IMG/VR virus record: IMGVR_UViG_3300013101_000110
Span: 1-22,712 of that record
From: a virus
DNA: 22,712 nt
Reading direction: 5' to 3' (one strand)
Of this stretch, positions 11,789-19,606 are shown piece after piece; within the stretch, counting starts at the first letter, position 1, and each line of letters begins with the position of its first letter. The position numbers were made by a program, and so were the translations under genes. The notes below the pieces were generated by a model. That model ran no database searches and was not told the DNA's origin. It worked only from the letters and a program-made list of their open reading frames with translations.

Positions 11789-12154
11789 ATGGCGAACCCT
11801 ACGAAGTTGAGAAATAAAATTTCTCGCATAAATGCGAAGGCGAAAAAAAGAAGAGAAGAACGATCTGTAAAGAGATACAATCCATCTACAAGAAAAGTCG
11901 AAAGAAGACCTGCTAGTGCAGATTTTACGATGAAAGATTTAGAAAATTCCAGAGGTACATTTCAAGAATCGAATGAAGCTGTTAGCAATACAAGTGCCAG
12001 TATAGATATGACTGAAGGACTTAAGCCGTCGATGAAAGGAAGGGGTGGAAAAAGATTAAAAAAGAAAGCTAAAGAAATAATAAAAGATTCGCAGATAGAA
12101 ATAGAAAAAACGAGAAGTAAAAAAAGGGCAAAAGCGATGTCTAAAGGAAAATAG
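11789..12154 (+). CDS. Lys/Arg-rich small protein (121 aa), paralogous motif with its neighbour
   Basis: AAAGGAG precedes the ATG by about 8 bases. The protein is strongly basic, with NAKAKKRREERSVKRYNP near the start and a Lys-rich end (GRGGKRLKKKAKEIIKD, then KKRAKAMSKGK). The KRYNPSTRKVER segment (about residues 28-39) matches the preceding protein. The middle (SADFTMKDLENSRGTFQES) is neutral to acidic. Two basic ends around a neutral middle repeats the layout of the protein encoded before it. Likely a DNA- or RNA-binding late protein; no family recognised. Confidence 0.65.
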   Translation: MANPTKLRNKISRINAKAKKRREERSVKRYNPSTRKVERRPASADFTMKDLENSRGTFQESNEAVSNTSASIDMTEGLKPSMKGRGGKRLKKKAKEIIKDSQIEIEKTRSKKRAKAMSKGK

Positions 12155-12156
12155 AA

Positions 12157-12513
12157 ATGGATTTATTGTCGCAGATAATAGCAAATAGAAAAAAAAGAGT
12201 TAGCCCTGTTAGTAAACTAGGAGAGCAGAAATCCCCAGACGTAGTTCAAGTCGTAAAAAGCAAAGAGCGCAAAATATCGAACGTGGCAAGAGGTAAAGGT
12301 AAACAGGCAAGACCGATGCTTAAACCAAAACCTGCAGCGGAAAATCCATTAGCAGGGATAAGGTCAAAACACTACGAGCCACCAGACGCGATATTGGCAC
12401 GCAGAAGGGCAATGAGAGGAAAAGGGTATAATGAAAGGATGCAGATTAAATCTAATAGCAGGGCCAGGATAGCGAAGGCGAGAGCAGAGCAGATAGAGAA
12501 GGCCAAGAAGTGA
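12157..12513 (+). CDS. Lys/Arg-rich small protein (118 aa), third large member of the basic cluster
   Basis: About 30 percent of the residues are Lys or Arg, spread along the chain. The sequence has MDLLSQIIANRKKR at the start, a Pro-containing basic linker in the middle (around GKGKQARPMLKPKPAAENP), and a long basic helix at the end (RARIAKARAEQIEKAKK). AAAGGA lies about 9 bases before the ATG. Its stop overlaps the small-terminase start in the form GTGA. It does not carry the RYNP motif of its neighbours, so relation by descent is not shown. A nucleic-acid-binding role is inferred from composition only. Confidence 0.62.
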   Translation: MDLLSQIIANRKKRVSPVSKLGEQKSPDVVQVVKSKERKISNVARGKGKQARPMLKPKPAAENPLAGIRSKHYEPPDAILARRRAMRGKGYNERMQIKSNSRARIAKARAEQIEKAKK

Positions 12514-13058
12514 CGCTAGATCAGGAAATTATAAATCTATACTACGCTAAGATTTCTGATGGAAGTGGAAAGGAAATAAAGAATACTATTTCATGGATTG
12601 CAGGACAGAGTAATGTGCCTGTAAACAGAGTTCGCACGTTGATATTTGGAAAAGATGAAACTGGGAACGATCCTACCTGTCCATACTATTTAAAAAAACA
12701 CCATGGCGAGTCCATACCGATTAAGAAGTACCAGGAATTAAAGGGGCAATTATTTTTACAAGTTGAAGCGAATGCCCTGGCGCTATTGCAGAAAGCGATT
12801 AAGGTTCACCTTGAATCGGATGCGGTTCCGTCGATACAAGAATTAAAATCACTATCAGGGTTAATATCAGATCTAGACAAGATAGGAAGACTAGAGGAAG
12901 GTAGACCAACAGATATTAAATACTCAGTAAATTTTTCGCCAGAAAAGATATTAGAAATAATTCATAACGATCCGATGTATGTCGGAAAAAAAAGGAGAAT
13001 GATAGATGAAAAAGAAAAAGAAAACAAATCAGATAACGAGCCAAGAATCGAAAGCTGA
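12510..13058 (+). CDS. probable terminase small subunit (182 aa)
   Basis: The start is GTG overlapping the previous stop, with AGAAGG upstream. The N-terminal part (residues 4-50, IINLYYAKISDGSGKEIKNT and following) could form an HTH for DNA recognition. The middle is helical (LFLQVEANALALLQKAIKVH), and LISDLDKIGRLEEGRPTDI (about residues 118-136) resembles the Leu-rich oligomerisation and RL-x-x-G-x-P-T segment seen in many phage small terminases. The C-terminus is charged. Position, a few small genes before the large terminase, supports this. It would bind the packaging site and load TerL. Assignment rests on pattern and context, since small terminases diverge strongly. Confidence 0.55.
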   Translation: MTLDQEIINLYYAKISDGSGKEIKNTISWIAGQSNVPVNRVRTLIFGKDETGNDPTCPYYLKKHHGESIPIKKYQELKGQLFLQVEANALALLQKAIKVHLESDAVPSIQELKSLSGLISDLDKIGRLEEGRPTDIKYSVNFSPEKILEIIHNDPMYVGKKRRMIDEKEKENKSDNEPRIES

Positions 13059-13173
13059 TCCAGTAGAAGTTGTTAATGAAGAAGTCGTTGTTGAAACTCC
13101 ACCTGCTACGTTACCTGAAAAAGAAAAAGGTAAGTTAAGTGTTGCTGAAACATTTAAAAAGCATTTGCCATAA
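13006..13173 (+). CDS. tiny protein overlapping the small-terminase gene (55 aa)
   Basis: The ATG at 13006 has AGGAG about 8 bases upstream, lying within the end of the small-terminase frame, so the two genes overlap by 53 bases in different frames. The product has a basic start (MKKKKKTNQ), an acidic Val/Glu-rich middle (VEVVNEEVVVETPPATLPEK), and a C-terminal LSVAETFKKHLP. Its stop overlaps the next start (TAATG). The good ribosome site and exact coupling to the next gene make it likely real. Function unknown. Confidence 0.55.
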   Translation: MKKKKKTNQITSQESKADPVEVVNEEVVVETPPATLPEKEKGKLSVAETFKKHLP

Positions 13174-13514
13174 TGGATTACTCTAATCTGTTGATTGGTT
13201 TTTTTCGTGATTACTGGTCATGTGAAACTATGCTTTATAAAGACAAGGGTTTCATGGCCTACTATTTTGAGGAAGATAGTTTATTTGTTTTACATTTCTT
13301 TATTGACCCGGAAGATAGAGGGCTGAAGTCTGTTCATGAAATGTTTGAGAACATAAAAAAGATTGCAATTAAAAAAGGTAAAAAATTTATAGACTGCTCT
13401 AATAATATGGAAATAAAGAGGTCGAACGAGAGATTGCTGTTCCAACTAAGATATGGGTTCAAGATAAAAAAAATCGTAGGTAACGACATCTACCTGAGGT
13501 ACGAAATAAAATGA
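13173..13514 (+). CDS. GNAT-like protein, apparently without the acetyl-CoA loop (113 aa)
   Basis: This protein aligns with the next one throughout: DYSNLLIGFFRDYW against NLKDLMHDWWRDDW, YKDKGFMAYYFEED against YADKGFMSYQLIDD, and LHFFIDPEDRG against RHFYVLPEFRG. The neighbour has the GNAT R-x-x-G-x-G loop (RGGGIG), but here the matching place reads RGLKSVHE, with only one glycine. Acetyl-CoA binding is therefore doubtful. It may be an inactive partner, a heterodimer subunit or a structural derivative of the duplicate. Phage GNAT-like genes are known near packaging and head genes, usually without known substrates. Confidence 0.7.
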   Translation: MDYSNLLIGFFRDYWSCETMLYKDKGFMAYYFEEDSLFVLHFFIDPEDRGLKSVHEMFENIKKIAIKKGKKFIDCSNNMEIKRSNERLLFQLRYGFKIKKIVGNDIYLRYEIK

Positions 13515-13852
13515 ATCTTAAAGATCTAATGCATGATTGGTGGCGAGATGATTGGGGTGAATGCGCCGTTGTTTTTTATGCCGATAAAGGCTTTATGTCT
13601 TATCAGTTAATTGATGATGAAATATTCATTCGACACTTTTATGTTTTACCTGAGTTTAGGGGAGGCGGAATCGGAACGAGTATGTTCGAGGAATGCAAAC
13701 GGATAGGAAGGTTAAATAAAAAGAAAATGCTAACGAGTGCTATTGAATTAAAATGGAAAGGAGTCACTCAGAGAATTGCTCTTTTCCTACATCATAAACT
13801 AGAAATATATGATAGCGACAAAGATAATGTTTACATGGGAGTTAATCTTTGA
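13511..13852 (+). CDS. GNAT family acetyltransferase-like protein (113 aa)
   Basis: The strand FIRHFYVLPEFRGGGIGTSM (about residues 39-58) is the GNAT motif A: a beta strand, then R50-GGGIG-T as the pyrophosphate loop for acetyl-CoA, followed by a helix (FEECKRIGR). At 113 residues it is near the lower size limit of the family. It overlaps the upstream paralog by 4 bases (ATGA) and the large terminase start by 4 (TTGA). Acetylation of a virion or host protein is possible; the substrate is unknown. It may alternatively be a structural use of the fold. Confidence 0.75.
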   Translation: MNLKDLMHDWWRDDWGECAVVFYADKGFMSYQLIDDEIFIRHFYVLPEFRGGGIGTSMFEECKRIGRLNKKKMLTSAIELKWKGVTQRIALFLHHKLEIYDSDKDNVYMGVNL

Positions 13853-15273
13853 GTGAAGATATAAATTCTTTAAACTACTACGCTTCTGTCTTGGAGGATA
13901 TTCATGAACATTTTAGACCGCATACGGGGCAAGTCCTCATCGGAAAGGCCCTTTTCGGATATGGCAACAGCATGGTATTTGTCCAGTGTGGACGAAAATT
14001 TGGAAAAACGTGCTTCGCCCTTTACTCGCTGTTTAGGTTTGCTATGTGCTTTCCTAACTCTGCTTGCTATTATTTTGCTCCTTATCTAAAGCAGGGAGCA
14101 GAGATTGTTTGGCATCCCAAGTATATGCAGAACTTTTTCCCAGAGAGTGTGAAGAAAAAATATGGAATTAAATTTAATAATGGAGACTATAGAGCAACCT
14201 TTGCAAATGGAAGCTTTATTAAGATCGAAGGGTGTGACAACGTACACGCTGTTGCTGGCCTTAACCCTCATTTTGTTGTTCTTGACGAGCTTAAAGATGT
14301 TAAGGGTTCTTTTTGGGAAGTAATGGAACCAAACCTCCTGGCGAAGTCCGCCCCCATTCTAGTCGTTGGTTCCCCTCCAGATAACGAAGATAATCTCTAC
14401 GTTAAATTGGCGAACGAGTGTAAAAGCTCACCAAACAAAGCATATTTCAAAATGCCTTCCCAGAGGAATCCCCATATTTCGCATGACTATTTGATGGAAA
14501 AAAAAGAAGCGCTTATAAAAAGAGGAGAGTTAGATGTCTGGGAAAGAGAATACATGGCGAACATTATTTTCGGAGGCCAGAAGTTTATTTTCCCAATGCT
14601 CGATCCAGGGATTCACGTTAAGCCTCATAAGGAACTTCTTATACCTATTCAGCAACGTCGTAAAGATTATGATTATTATTGTTCCTTCGATCCTGGTACT
14701 ACTAGTTGCTTCGCTGTTCTCCTCGTCGCTATTCATAAATATACTAAAAAGGTTGTTCTTTTGGACGAAATTTATGAAAAGAATCAATCGGATGCCGTCA
14801 CAAAATCCATATGGAATAGAGCAGTTGAGAAAATGAGAGCAATAAATCCAATTGATGACGATTGGATAAAAATATATGATTATGCCGCCGCCTGGTTTGC
14901 AAACGAAGTGCAGATGCAATTTGGTGAGGCCATATTCCCATGCACTAAGGATTTGAAAAATAAGGAAATGAAGCTATCCTTGATTAAAGAACTCATGGTT
15001 GAGCGACTTATGTTAATATCTGATAAGTGTGTTAACTTCTTCTGGGAGGCCCGAAACTACAGGAAGGACGAAAATGGGAAGATACCGAAGGTCAACGATC
15101 ATTTACTGGATGATTTTAGATATATTCTTAATACCGCTCATTATTACTCTTTACCGAATCAGAGAATTGATAAAAGATCAGACTGGAGGGGCTACACAGC
15201 AGAACATGATATGATAGAAATCGGAATAGACTCAGATCCGTTTAACAAAACACTGGTGGACTACTATGAATAG
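13849..15273 (+). CDS. terminase large subunit (packaging ATPase-nuclease)
   Basis: The 474-residue protein starts at a TTG overlapping the previous stop, with GGGAG upstream. The ATPase half has Walker A GRKFGKT (48-54), Walker B VVLDE (143-147), and coupling motif GSPP (174-177). The nuclease half has the RNase H-like carboxylates: D281 in SFDPGTTS, D306-E307 in LLDEIYE, D344 in IYDYAAAW, and D417/D421/D422 in NDHLLDDFRY. It pumps phage DNA through the portal into the procapsid and cuts it. The length is typical. The type of packaging (cos or pac) cannot be judged from this alone. Confidence 0.93.
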   Translation: MSEDINSLNYYASVLEDIHEHFRPHTGQVLIGKALFGYGNSMVFVQCGRKFGKTCFALYSLFRFAMCFPNSACYYFAPYLKQGAEIVWHPKYMQNFFPESVKKKYGIKFNNGDYRATFANGSFIKIEGCDNVHAVAGLNPHFVVLDELKDVKGSFWEVMEPNLLAKSAPILVVGSPPDNEDNLYVKLANECKSSPNKAYFKMPSQRNPHISHDYLMEKKEALIKRGELDVWEREYMANIIFGGQKFIFPMLDPGIHVKPHKELLIPIQQRRKDYDYYCSFDPGTTSCFAVLLVAIHKYTKKVVLLDEIYEKNQSDAVTKSIWNRAVEKMRAINPIDDDWIKIYDYAAAWFANEVQMQFGEAIFPCTKDLKNKEMKLSLIKELMVERLMLISDKCVNFFWEARNYRKDENGKIPKVNDHLLDDFRYILNTAHYYSLPNQRIDKRSDWRGYTAEHDMIEIGIDSDPFNKTLVDYYE

Positions 15274-15529
15274 AATTAAACTTGGAAAGAGAGAAAGAAA
15301 ATTAAAAGAAAAGGCAAACGAAGGATTTGAATTGTCTGATGAAAGGAAAAAATTTGCATCAGAGCAAAAGTATGGAATAGAATCTAGGACTATAAATATA
15401 TTAAGAAAAGAGCAGGGTTTCACATCAAGAAGGGGGGTTAAGAAAGGAATCAGAAGAACTATGAACTCAGACTACTTAGGCCCTCCTCAGAAAGTAGAAA
15501 AAGGAAATTACGGTAATGAAAATACATAA
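15266..15529 (+). CDS. small basic protein after the large terminase (87 aa)
   Basis: The ATG overlaps the terminase stop by 8 bases, with GGTGG about 8 bases upstream. The N-terminal half is a highly charged helix (RIKLGKRERKLKEKANEGF), followed by a basic segment (RKEQGFTSRRGVKKGIRR) and a Gly/Asn-rich end. Net charge is clearly positive. No motif is recognised. It is the first of four small genes between terminase and portal, and resembles the basic proteins upstream of the small terminase in composition but not in detectable motif. Confidence 0.6.
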   Translation: MNRIKLGKRERKLKEKANEGFELSDERKKFASEQKYGIESRTINILRKEQGFTSRRGVKKGIRRTMNSDYLGPPQKVEKGNYGNENT

Positions 15530-15719
15530 ATTTCATAAAAGCGAGAAAAAGTGTGTGGAAAGTATCAAAAAGTCTCATAAAAAAGTGCTTGATACATTCA
15601 AGGAAATGGTAAAAAAGAAAAGCAATGGTACTAGACCAAAATATGATGAAGAAGTATTAGAGGAGCAATACAATGGAAAACAAATCGACGAGTACAAAAA
15701 AACAAGGACAAAAAAATAG
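15516..15719 (+). CDS. small Lys-rich protein (67 aa)
   Basis: An AAGGA site about 10 bases upstream and a 14-base overlap with the previous gene support the ATG at 15516. The chain is lysine-rich throughout (KCVESIKKSHKKVLDTFKEM, then KKKSNGTRPKY), with a short acidic patch (DEEVLEEQY). It is predicted mainly helical and has one cysteine. There is no known domain. The gene could have a head-assembly role from its position, but nothing in the sequence shows it. Confidence 0.57.
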   Translation: MKIHKFHKSEKKCVESIKKSHKKVLDTFKEMVKKKSNGTRPKYDEEVLEEQYNGKQIDEYKKTRTKK

Positions 15720-15727
15720 GAGAAGTA

Positions 15728-15973
15728 ATGAAACGATCAAAGCTTGATATGTATATCTCTAACAAGGACGATAGTTCAAAGAGAGAAAAGTCTGGACTTA
15801 ATGGATCTAAGGGCGGAAACGATGATACTGCATTTAGAGGATTTAAAAGAGTTAACGATATGACCGCAGGGACTACACATGGATATGACGAACAAGGCGG
15901 ATCCGATGCTACAAGGGCATCGTCAATCGAAGATGGCGCTAGGGTTTCATCATCAATGTCAACAAAGGTTTAA
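15728..15973 (+). CDS. small polar, probably disordered protein (81 aa)
   Basis: A clear AGGAG stands 5 to 6 bases before the ATG. The product is rich in Ser, Gly, Asp and Lys (NKDDSSKREKSGLNGSKGGN) with hardly any hydrophobic core, so it is likely unstructured or folds only on binding. It ends SSIEDGARVSSSMSTKV, separated by two bases from the next gene. Short polar proteins before the portal can be head-completion or assembly factors, but I do not recognise this one. Confidence 0.58.
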   Translation: MKRSKLDMYISNKDDSSKREKSGLNGSKGGNDDTAFRGFKRVNDMTAGTTHGYDEQGGSDATRASSIEDGARVSSSMSTKV

Positions 15974-15975
15974 AC

Positions 15976-16191
15976 GTGGATTCCATATTATTAGGACTAG
16001 GAATGGCGGGACTATTCATTTCGGTAATATCCCTGGGGATAGGATCATGGGCATTAATAGAAACCATGGCGATGAAGAGAAGCACCCACAAAGTTCAATA
16101 TGTCCCTGTCGAAAATCCTGAAGCTACGAGCGGAAGAGATTTACTAAAACAACTCCATCCAGAGTTAGACATTGAAGAGGATCTTGTATGA
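15976..16191 (+). CDS. single-span membrane protein just before the portal gene (71 aa)
   Basis: The start is a GTG two bases after the previous stop, with AAAGG upstream. Residues 4-28 (ILLGLGMAGLFISVISLGIG and following) form one membrane span, followed by a basic segment (MKRSTHKVQ), predicting a cytoplasmic C-terminal tail. The tail ends LLKQLHPELDIEEDLV. Its stop overlaps the portal start by 4 bases. A membrane protein so tightly coupled to the portal is unusual; it could tether head assembly to the membrane or be a displaced holin. Neither is shown. Confidence 0.6.
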   Translation: MDSILLGLGMAGLFISVISLGIGSWALIETMAMKRSTHKVQYVPVENPEATSGRDLLKQLHPELDIEEDLV

Positions 16192-18323
16192 CAATTTCAC
16201 ATGAATCTTTTGATGAATATAGATCATCAGAGAACCTTGGAGAGTACCAAGAAATAATGCCATTCCCTTTTAGAAAAGATGAAACACTTCTTGGCAGCGC
16301 CAAAGGAGGATCAGACGTTCAAATGGAACCGCTCACTACCCTCGAATGGTTGAATATGGCATTTGAAAATAGATTAAGGCTGGCAGAGTCCAGACTATAT
16401 GTTTATAGGAGATACCATGCCTTATACAAAGGAATCCACTGGAGAAGTCAGGATACGAGAGACTCCAATAGAGATATCGAAGAAAGCATTAGAAAGCCTA
16501 AGATGGTTTATAACTTCATTCAAGAAATGGTTCAAGCAAAAATGTCCCAAAGAGGGAAAAACAAAGTAGCCATAGCTGTAGTTCCTCAAACGAGTGAACA
16601 GACTGACCTAAATAATGCTAGGGCCGCAAAACTATTATTAGATAACAGAGCAGAAAAAATAGACCTAGACAATATTATAACTAGAGGAGATCAAGTGCTT
16701 CTTACTTTTGGGCATCAATTCTCTTTCGTCATGTGGAATAAACACATGGGAGAGTTGAGAAAAATGGTCGAGGGGCAAGAAGATAAGAGGACTCGTGTTG
16801 GCGATGTTGACGTCTTTGTTTACGGCCCAGACAGAGTTTTCCCTGAGCCTAATAAAAATAAATGGGAAGAAGTAAATGATTTGTTCTTTTACAGATGGAT
16901 GCACGTTTCTGAGGCAAGAGCGAGATGGAGGAAACATAAGGACGATATACATGAAACTGCTGATAGTCTTTATTTTGATTACGATACACTTAAGTTTACT
17001 AAATATGATAATCACTGCCTCGTCAGGCACTACTTTTATAGAAAGAATGAGCTTCTGCCTGAAGGTGCTTATATCATATCTACGAATGATGTAATCCTTT
17101 ACGAAGGGCCTCATCCTTATGACGATGGAGAATTACCATGCGTCCCTGATACTGATATCGACGTACATGAGGAATTATGGGGTAGATCATTTATTTCAAA
17201 TATAGAACAACTTCAAAGACATTTTAATAATATAACTTCAGGCATAGCTAGAAACCATGGAATAGGTTCTGCTCCAAAATGGATGATGCCTAAAGGGGCC
17301 TGTTCTGTTTCTAGTCTTAATAACGAATTTGTAATCGTCGAGTATTCAGGGCCAGTTGCTCCGCAATTGGTGGCCATGAATCCAACAGGGAGGGAGATAT
17401 TCGAGTATCAAGAAAAATTAGAGAGCTATATAAAAAAATTGTCCGCAATTTACGATATATCACAAGGAAACCCACCACCAGGCGTAACCGCAAACTCCGC
17501 CCTGAGATTCTTAGACGAACAAGAAAGTCAGAGGGATTCGCGTGGGATCGCCAAGAGAAACATGAGGGTCAAGAAGATTTACAAGATGATGCTTCAGAGG
17601 ATGGCCCAATTTTATAGTCCAGACGAAGAGAGAATCGTTCATATTCTTGGTAGGGATAATAATTTTCTAATTAGGAAAATGTCCTCTGTTGATTTTAAAG
17701 CGACGTATGACGTTAGAATAATGAACCAATCCGCGTTGCCGGACACCAAAACAGGTAAAATCTCGGCAATTATAGATCTAAACCAGGCCACTGCTGACGA
17801 CCCAGTTTTTAAGAGGGCTGAGATCGTCGAGGCGCTCGATTTAGGATTAGATGATGCGTTTAAGGATGCAGCTACGATAGCGTCCACAGCGGCCAAGTCT
17901 GCGCTTGAGTCGTTGCTTGAAGGTGACGAGGTGGCGGAACCTCAGATATTCGACAACCTATTCATAACGTACGATGTCTTTTTGAGAGAATTACAGTCTA
18001 GAGGATTCAAGGAAAAGACCGATTCCAATATCCAAAATGATATAATCAGCTATCTGACCGTTGTTGAGGGGCTAATGTCGATTAGAGCAGAAAAGAATAT
18101 GCTTTTTGCTCAGAAGTTGCAGAGCTACGATACCTATCCATTATTCTTCACTGTAGCTATGGAAGGAAGTCCCATGGAACGTGCAGGGGTCGATCAAGCC
18201 GGAGCTGAAAAAGAAGAAGGAATGGGAGGGCAAGGAGTACAACCAGGAACGATGCCGACTCCACCAGATATCCAGCACGATAATGAACAAGTAAAAAAAT
18301 TCGGCCCAGGGGCCGGTCAATAA
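16188..18323 (+). CDS. portal protein (711 aa)
   Basis: Size, position after the large terminase, and sequence pattern point to a large P22-like portal. The N-terminal part has a long helix with RLRLAESRLYVYRRYHALYK and KPKMVYNFIQEMVQ. The wing region includes DVDVFVYGPDRVFPEPNKNKW, and the clip-stem part has LWGRSFISNIEQLQRHFNNI and GNPPPGVTANSALRFLDEQE, a pattern found before the portal tunnel. The C-terminal 60 residues are Gly/Pro/Glu-rich and likely disordered. Twelve copies would form the vertex ring through which DNA passes and to which the tail attaches. The exact family is less sure than the role. Confidence 0.82.
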   Translation: MTISHESFDEYRSSENLGEYQEIMPFPFRKDETLLGSAKGGSDVQMEPLTTLEWLNMAFENRLRLAESRLYVYRRYHALYKGIHWRSQDTRDSNRDIEESIRKPKMVYNFIQEMVQAKMSQRGKNKVAIAVVPQTSEQTDLNNARAAKLLLDNRAEKIDLDNIITRGDQVLLTFGHQFSFVMWNKHMGELRKMVEGQEDKRTRVGDVDVFVYGPDRVFPEPNKNKWEEVNDLFFYRWMHVSEARARWRKHKDDIHETADSLYFDYDTLKFTKYDNHCLVRHYFYRKNELLPEGAYIISTNDVILYEGPHPYDDGELPCVPDTDIDVHEELWGRSFISNIEQLQRHFNNITSGIARNHGIGSAPKWMMPKGACSVSSLNNEFVIVEYSGPVAPQLVAMNPTGREIFEYQEKLESYIKKLSAIYDISQGNPPPGVTANSALRFLDEQESQRDSRGIAKRNMRVKKIYKMMLQRMAQFYSPDEERIVHILGRDNNFLIRKMSSVDFKATYDVRIMNQSALPDTKTGKISAIIDLNQATADDPVFKRAEIVEALDLGLDDAFKDAATIASTAAKSALESLLEGDEVAEPQIFDNLFITYDVFLRELQSRGFKEKTDSNIQNDIISYLTVVEGLMSIRAEKNMLFAQKLQSYDTYPLFFTVAMEGSPMERAGVDQAGAEKEEGMGGQGVQPGTMPTPPDIQHDNEQVKKFGPGAGQ

Positions 18324-18341
18324 AAAAAGGAGAAGCCTACA

Positions 18342-19592
18342 ATGGAAAATGAAGAAGTAAACCCACAGAGCGCTTATGCGCCAGCAAAAGATTCAACTGG
18401 CGGAGGTGCAGAGTTAGACACGTTTGACAATGCTGACGATGGAAATCCTCAAGCATTCGATACACCACAAGAAGAACTTAAAGAGGAGAAGCCGAAAGAG
18501 GCGACTCAAGCTGATAAATTAGAGGAGAGTAATGATGAAGGGAAGGGACAAGAGAAAGGAAAAGAGGCCAAGGAAAAAGACGCTGAAGGAGAAAAGGAGA
18601 GAGAGGAAGGAAAAGACGAAGAGTTTGAGCGAGATGCAGATGCCGTCAAAAAAGTAGGCGGAAAAGTAAAAGGTCGCCTTGGCGAGAAACAGATTGAGTT
18701 TGATGAAGACACCCAAGTCAGAGTTAAAGTTGATGGAAAATATATGAATGTGCCGCTATCAGAAATGAGAGACGCGTACTCATCAATTACTAAAAATAAA
18801 GAATTAGGAGAAGAGATTCAAGAAAGGGAAATAGAAGTCCAAAAAGAACTCGACGATTATGTAGAAGAAAGAGAGGAAGTGGTTGGACATCTAGAGAAAA
18901 TCGGAGAACTCCTTGATGATAAGGAAGGAAATCCGATGGATGCGATTTACTACCTGCTTGACATGACGGGCAGAAACAGAAATGATTACCAAAGGAAGAT
19001 ATTGCATCATCATCTTGAAGAGGTCGAAAGCCTCCAAATGATGAGCGATAGTGAGCGTAAAGCTTATTTCCTAGAGCAAGAGAACGAATACTTGAAAGAG
19101 CGCCATGAGACCTCAGAAAGTTCGGTCAGAGAGATAGAGGAACAGAAGTCCTTTGTTGATAACATGACTAGACAGAGGGAAGCTCAAGGCATCAGCGAGG
19201 ACGAGTTCATCGACGCATATAAAGATTTGGTGAATAGTGGTGAGACAGAGTCTGACCTAACGCCAGAGACGGTTATTCAGTATGCTAAATTTCTTCCTGT
19301 CGTTATAGAGGCTGAAGAGATTGTGGAAGGCTTTGACCCTGACCTACTTGACGATGATGAAGTTGTTCGTGCGGTTGCAGACAGTATCGTGGAAGATCCT
19401 GAAATCACCAAAGAAGAACTAATCGAAATTTTAGAATACAGTTTCGGAAAAATGGGCGGAGAAACGGCCATTAAAGAGACTGGAGAACATGGCGAGAGTT
19501 TCTATAAGGAAGCTAGGCCTAAACAAAAACCAAAAGAAAGTGACCATTTAGAGTCATTTGATGACTTCGGCCAGTACGGAGGAAATTACTAA
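18342..19592 (+). CDS. scaffolding-type protein, acidic and coiled-coil (416 aa)
   Basis: It lies between portal and capsid, where scaffolds are encoded. Residues 45-105 are a low-complexity Glu/Lys stretch (GKGQEKGKEAKEKDAEGEKE). They are followed by IEFDEDTQVRVKVDGKYMNV and PLSEMRDAYSS, a segment seen in many phage scaffolds. Residues 145-275 are long charged helices, and the rest is acidic helix. The protein would guide capsid assembly and leave or be degraded before maturation. AGGAG lies about 9 bases before the ATG. No protease domain is visible. Confidence 0.7.
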   Translation: MENEEVNPQSAYAPAKDSTGGGAELDTFDNADDGNPQAFDTPQEELKEEKPKEATQADKLEESNDEGKGQEKGKEAKEKDAEGEKEREEGKDEEFERDADAVKKVGGKVKGRLGEKQIEFDEDTQVRVKVDGKYMNVPLSEMRDAYSSITKNKELGEEIQEREIEVQKELDDYVEEREEVVGHLEKIGELLDDKEGNPMDAIYYLLDMTGRNRNDYQRKILHHHLEEVESLQMMSDSERKAYFLEQENEYLKERHETSESSVREIEEQKSFVDNMTRQREAQGISEDEFIDAYKDLVNSGETESDLTPETVIQYAKFLPVVIEAEEIVEGFDPDLLDDDEVVRAVADSIVEDPEITKEELIEILEYSFGKMGGETAIKETGEHGESFYKEARPKQKPKESDHLESFDDFGQYGGNY

Positions 19593-19606
19593 AATAGGAG
19601 ATTATG

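Noticed and set aside
14530-14919. Opposing frames inside the large terminase gene (minus 14530-14919 and plus 14534-14836)
   Set aside because: Both overlap completely with the conserved terminase nuclease region and look like chance open frames.
16665-17114. Minus-strand frame of 149 codons inside the portal gene
   Set aside because: It is antisense to conserved portal sequence and has no independent support.
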